DNA from: RGIG2560 sp964418385
Lineage (GTDB): Bacteria > Patescibacteriota > Microgenomatia > UBA1400 > PJMF01
Direction: 5' to 3'
Assembly (NCBI GenBank): GCA_964418385.1
Contig: CAYQLH010000013.1
Location: forward strand, 1-17,565
Length of the DNA stretch: 17,565 bases
Position 1 is the first letter of the stretch. Each line of letters begins with the position of its first letter. This document shows positions 15,121-17,565 of this stretch, piece by piece. The notes under the pieces are model-generated. The model was not told where the DNA came from and did no database searches. It saw only the letters and a list, made by a program, of their open reading frames with translations. The translations under genes were made by a program, and so were the position numbers.

Positions 15121-15525
15121 ATGATCCGATGCGATGCGTTTGTGGAACAACTGGGCATTGCGGTGGCGTGGTTGCTGCGTTTGGTGGGCTTGCTCACCAT
15201 GTCCGTTTGTCTGTACACAGCGTTGTACTCGGTGTCGTGGATTTGGTATCGAGTGCATCCTGTGGGTGGCGTGGTGATGACGTTGGTTTATGGGTTGCTA
15301 GCCTGGCAATGGATACACAAGGGCTGGTGGGAGTTGGATTTGATCCTCATGTTGGGCGTGTTGGTGATAATCCTTGGTCTGGTGGCAATGGCGGTGATAC
15401 TGTTTATCTTTTGGCCGTCTTGTTTACTGGGCCGACTCAATATTTATTTGGGTATAGGATATATGTTTTTTGCAATTGCGGAGGTGATTGCGAGAATTCG
15501 GGAAGCGTTGACGGGCCGCCGGTAA
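15121..15525 (+). CDS. Small multi-pass membrane protein, 134 residues, unknown function
   Basis: The ATG is seven bases after GGAGG (15109-15113), a strong binding site. The product has about four hydrophobic segments: roughly 10-38, 48-66, 72-98 and 102-122. It contains many tryptophans near the membrane edges (WIWY, WQW, GWW) and ends with a short basic tail, RIREALTGRR. I do not recognise a family. It is monocistronic: the near-consensus promoter lies upstream, and the stop codon is inside the loop of a strong terminator hairpin, so transcription ends right at the gene end. A shifted frame over the same stretch is open but lacks the binding site and has non-membrane composition. Confidence 0.8.
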   Translation: MIRCDAFVEQLGIAVAWLLRLVGLLTMSVCLYTALYSVSWIWYRVHPVGGVVMTLVYGLLAWQWIHKGWWELDLILMLGVLVIILGLVAMAVILFIFWPSCLLGRLNIYLGIGYMFFAIAEVIARIREALTGRR

Positions 15526-15540
15526 AACCGGCGGCTTTTT
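15515..15540 (+). terminator. Rho-independent terminator overlapping the stop codon
   Basis: GCCGCCGG (15515-15522) pairs with CCGGCGGC (15528-15535) around a TAAAA loop, followed by five T residues. The loop contains the TAA stop of the small membrane protein gene. Confidence 0.93.
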
Positions 15541-15557
15541 GCGCGGTTATTTAAATA

Positions 15558-15575
15558 ATGCTGCACGTGTAGCAT
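15558..15575 (+). repeat. parS-like palindromic repeat, copy 2
   Basis: ATGCTGCACGTGTAGCAT, identical to copies 1 and 3. With copy 3 the identity extends to 21 bases (15557-15577). It lies between two convergent genes, 18 bases past the terminator of the membrane protein gene and 57 bases from the glycosyltransferase stop, so it cannot be a promoter operator for either gene. Confidence 0.85.
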
Positions 15576-15631
15576 TGGTATTTTCCAGGTATGATGACAT
15601 GAAAAATGTTACAAATTGTGAAAAGTACGCT

Positions 15632-17458
15632 TTAGTTTTGGCGAGAATAATCAATCATATATGTTTGGCAAAAATCTGCGGTGGACAATTGCTCGATTTG
15701 CAAAAGTTGGGCTTGTTGGACTTGGGAGAAAGGTGATAAGGAGTAAAGCCGGCACAAAGTGTCGCCCCAAAGCCGGTAATTGGCGCCGCTGTCTTTGAGG
15801 GCGACGAGGTCAAGCTCAGCAGTGGCTTCGGGAGCGAGCGTGGCGGATAAAGTGGCAATCATGGGAGCGCAGCTTTCGTTGAGACTGGCTTCTAGAATAA
15901 TAGTGTCGGCTGGCGCGTGAAGTAAGTCTTCACAATGATTGCTCCAAGTAATATTATCCCAGGTTTGTGTTTTTTGCCCTTGAGCAAAGTTAGCGGCAAG
16001 TAAGGACGCTTGGTCGCGAGTGTAAGCCTGGGTGTAAAAGATATAATCACGAAAACGGTCCCAGGGTTTTTGAGTGATAATGAGCGTTGAGCGAGGGCGA
16101 GTAAGTTGCAGATAGCGAGCAAGTAGACGCTCGCGCAGGTACCATTGTTCTTCGGCGTAGATGGGATAACGGTCAAAATAATTGTGCGCCAAAAAGATTA
16201 AAGAGCACAAATACAGACTGCCGATAGCTCCAAACGCTAAGAGTCGGTAGCGCTGCCAGCAGGTTTCCCAGGTGTAAGCGATTAAAACTGCCAACAGTGG
16301 CAAGAGAAGACAGTTTTGATACACCCAATTGGAAGCTTCGGTTTTGAGTGCGTAAGTAATGGGAGCTGCGAGCAGCCACGCTCCAGCAAAACATAATTCG
16401 CGCCATTGGTGACGGCGGAGTAAAAGGTAAAAGCTGATCAGAAGAGCGAAAGCTTCAAAAAGGTGAAATTCGCCAACGCTCCAGACGCTGAGCTGAAAAA
16501 CAAGGACACCGGTCATGAAGAGGACTTTGGGGTTGTAAATATCGCCGTAGCGTTCCCAGAAATTGAGCCACCAAAGGGTACGGCTGTTATCAAGGATACG
16601 CGTGGTGAGCGTTTTGGGAGCAAGATTGAGGCGCCGTTGACGGTCAGATTGCTGGATGTAACCGGTAAAATTGAAAAGACTGAGTTCGCTGGTGCGCATT
16701 TGCGTGCGCATGACGGTGAAAGTGTTAATGGCGAGTAGACCCATGGCGAGGGTGGCGATCAAACCAGCACGGCGATAACTAGTGGCTGTAGGTTTGGTTT
16801 GACAAAAAAGATAAGCCAGTAAAATCATAGTTGTCAAGCTGCCGCCGATTTTAAGACCGTGATAAGTGAAAAAACCCCAGAAAAAGAGGGCAAACCAAGC
16901 GAGTGTCCAACCAATAAATGGTTTAAGTTTTCGAGCGCGCCAGAGTTTGACCAGGCAAACCCAACTCCAAGTGAAAAGACACCAAGCGACAGGTCCGTCA
17001 TAACCAGTGCGACCGATGAAAATCGCCCAAGGATTGATAGCGAGAACAGCCATAGTAATCAGGGCAAGATTTTGGCGCCGCCAGAGTAAAAACACGAGGA
17101 CGTAAACACCAACTAAAGCGAGCAGACTGTAAATGACAGGCATGATTTTAACGGTGAGTAAGCTGGATGGTAGCCAGGCTTGAGTGAAGATTTGATAAAT
17201 GGGTGTGAGTTCGCCCATGGGAACGTTGTAAACGAAAGGTTGGAGTGACCAGATGGAATGGGTGAAAGTGAGATCGCGACCAAACCAAGCGACACTTTTG
17301 GCGGTGAGGGCGTAGTCGATTTCGTCTGGGGCGAGAGCGGGTGGGGAAACCGTGAGTCTGTAAGTGCGCCACCAGAGCGCAATGACAAGTATGAGGGCAA
17401 AAATGATTGTGATTTTGTGGCGAGCGAAAAACCGATGCCAACGAGTTGATGTCAACAT
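15632..17458 (-). CDS. GT-C fold membrane glycosyltransferase (PMT/ArnT-like)
   Basis: This 608-residue polytopic protein has a first membrane segment at about 15-30, then a first outer loop with the acidic pair D45-E46 (ALAPDEIDYA). That pair is typical of the catalytic Asp of GT-C enzymes that use polyprenyl-phosphate sugars. A second family hallmark, INPWAIFIGRTGYDGP, lies near 141-156. About ten further hydrophobic segments follow to about residue 430, and the last 170 residues form a soluble domain expected on the outer face. It probably adds a sugar to protein or cell-envelope glycan outside the membrane; donor and acceptor are unknown. The ATG at 17458 has no Shine-Dalgarno sequence. 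The gene stands alone and is flanked on both sides by copies of the 18-bp palindrome in the same orientation. Confidence 0.82.
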   Translation of the reverse strand: MLTSTRWHRFFARHKITIIFALILVIALWWRTYRLTVSPPALAPDEIDYALTAKSVAWFGRDLTFTHSIWSLQPFVYNVPMGELTPIYQIFTQAWLPSSLLTVKIMPVIYSLLALVGVYVLVFLLWRRQNLALITMAVLAINPWAIFIGRTGYDGPVAWCLFTWSWVCLVKLWRARKLKPFIGWTLAWFALFFWGFFTYHGLKIGGSLTTMILLAYLFCQTKPTATSYRRAGLIATLAMGLLAINTFTVMRTQMRTSELSLFNFTGYIQQSDRQRRLNLAPKTLTTRILDNSRTLWWLNFWERYGDIYNPKVLFMTGVLVFQLSVWSVGEFHLFEAFALLISFYLLLRRHQWRELCFAGAWLLAAPITYALKTEASNWVYQNCLLLPLLAVLIAYTWETCWQRYRLLAFGAIGSLYLCSLIFLAHNYFDRYPIYAEEQWYLRERLLARYLQLTRPRSTLIITQKPWDRFRDYIFYTQAYTRDQASLLAANFAQGQKTQTWDNITWSNHCEDLLHAPADTIILEASLNESCAPMIATLSATLAPEATAELDLVALKDSGANYRLWGDTLCRLYSLSPFSQVQQAQLLQIEQLSTADFCQTYMIDYSRQN

Positions 17459-17485
17459 AATTTGGAGTTTTAACGATTTTAGCGT

Positions 17486-17495
17486 ATTATATCAT
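17486..17495 (-). promoter_or_regulatory. Extended -10 promoter of the glycosyltransferase gene
   Basis: The minus strand reads ATGATATAAT, containing TG-A-TATAAT, with a predicted leader of about 21 nt to the ATG at 17458. The -35 position reads CAGCAA, which is not a match to TTGACA. Confidence 0.65.
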
Positions 17496-17545
17496 AATTT
17501 CGTCGAATTTGCTGGGTGGGAGTATGGAGGCAGCACTCAAGAGCA

Positions 17546-17563
17546 ATGCTGCACGTGTAGCAT
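17546..17563 (+). repeat. parS-like palindromic repeat, copy 3
   Basis: ATGCTGCACGTGTAGCAT again, in the same orientation as copy 2 and 1988 bp from it. It is 50 bp upstream of the glycosyltransferase -10 box. The 21-base identity with copy 2 ends exactly at the window edge (17565), so the shared sequence may be longer. Confidence 0.85.
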
Positions 17564-17565
17564 TG

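Noticed and set aside
15129..15554. Overlapping 141-codon plus-strand frame over the small membrane protein
   Set aside because: It has no binding site, runs through the terminator hairpin, and its composition is not protein-like; the 15121 frame has GGAGG and clean membrane segments.
11736..15595. TTTTCCAGGTAT shared at about 11736 and 15582
   Set aside because: It is short, one copy is in the 3' end of gatA, and there is no further similarity; probably chance.

Overview
The window looks like a stretch of bacterial chromosome from an uncultivated small-genome lineage, most likely Candidate Phyla Radiation/Patescibacteria. This is inference, based on compact gene packing, short forms of RpoB (1157 aa) and RpoC (1243 aa), small membrane-anchored proteins with lineage-style N-termini, promoters that nearly abut start codons, and a gatCAB operon. 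TGA is an ordinary stop codon here. No transposase, integrase, phage gene or CRISPR array is visible.

Layout. Bases 1-814 (minus) hold a two-gene unit: an HD-domain phosphohydrolase-like protein followed by an aldose 1-epimerase-like gene cut by the window edge. Bases 861-1183 (minus) carry tRNA-Gly(TCC), an unannotated-looking 44-residue ORF with a very strong ribosome binding site, and a terminator. Bases 1250-1845 (plus) are a monocistronic gene of unknown function with a consensus promoter and its own terminator. Its terminator faces the rpoBC terminator back to back. Bases 1858-9298 (minus) are rpoB-rpoC with a consensus promoter and a ~130-nt leader that contains a terminator-like hairpin. 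Bases 9300-9530 are an AT-rich gap with two dyads. Then on the minus strand come a stomatin/SPFH gene (9531-10310) with its own promoter, and an apparent operon (read 14875 to 10374) of a tail-anchored low-complexity protein, an FKBP-type prolyl isomerase and gatC-gatA-gatB. A small plus-strand membrane protein (15045-15540) has its own promoter and terminator. The right end is a minus-strand GT-C-type membrane glycosyltransferase (15632-17458).

How the genes work together. rpoBC supplies transcription. gatCAB supplies tRNA-dependent amidation (Gln-tRNA and/or Asn-tRNA), which would be needed if GlnRS or AsnRS is missing. FKBP, SPFH, the tail-anchored protein, the small membrane protein and the glycosyltransferase are envelope-associated.

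Most notable signals. (1) Three copies of an 18-bp near-palindrome with a CACGTG centre, all intergenic, resemble the chromosomal parS (ParB) site but differ from the classical consensus; two of them flank the glycosyltransferase gene as direct repeats. (2) Almost every promoter is an extended -10 (TGnTATAAT), and at three genes the -10 ends only 6-7 nt before the ATG, predicting leaderless mRNAs. (3) RpoB and RpoC carry substitutions at normally near-invariant active-site and rifampicin-pocket positions.
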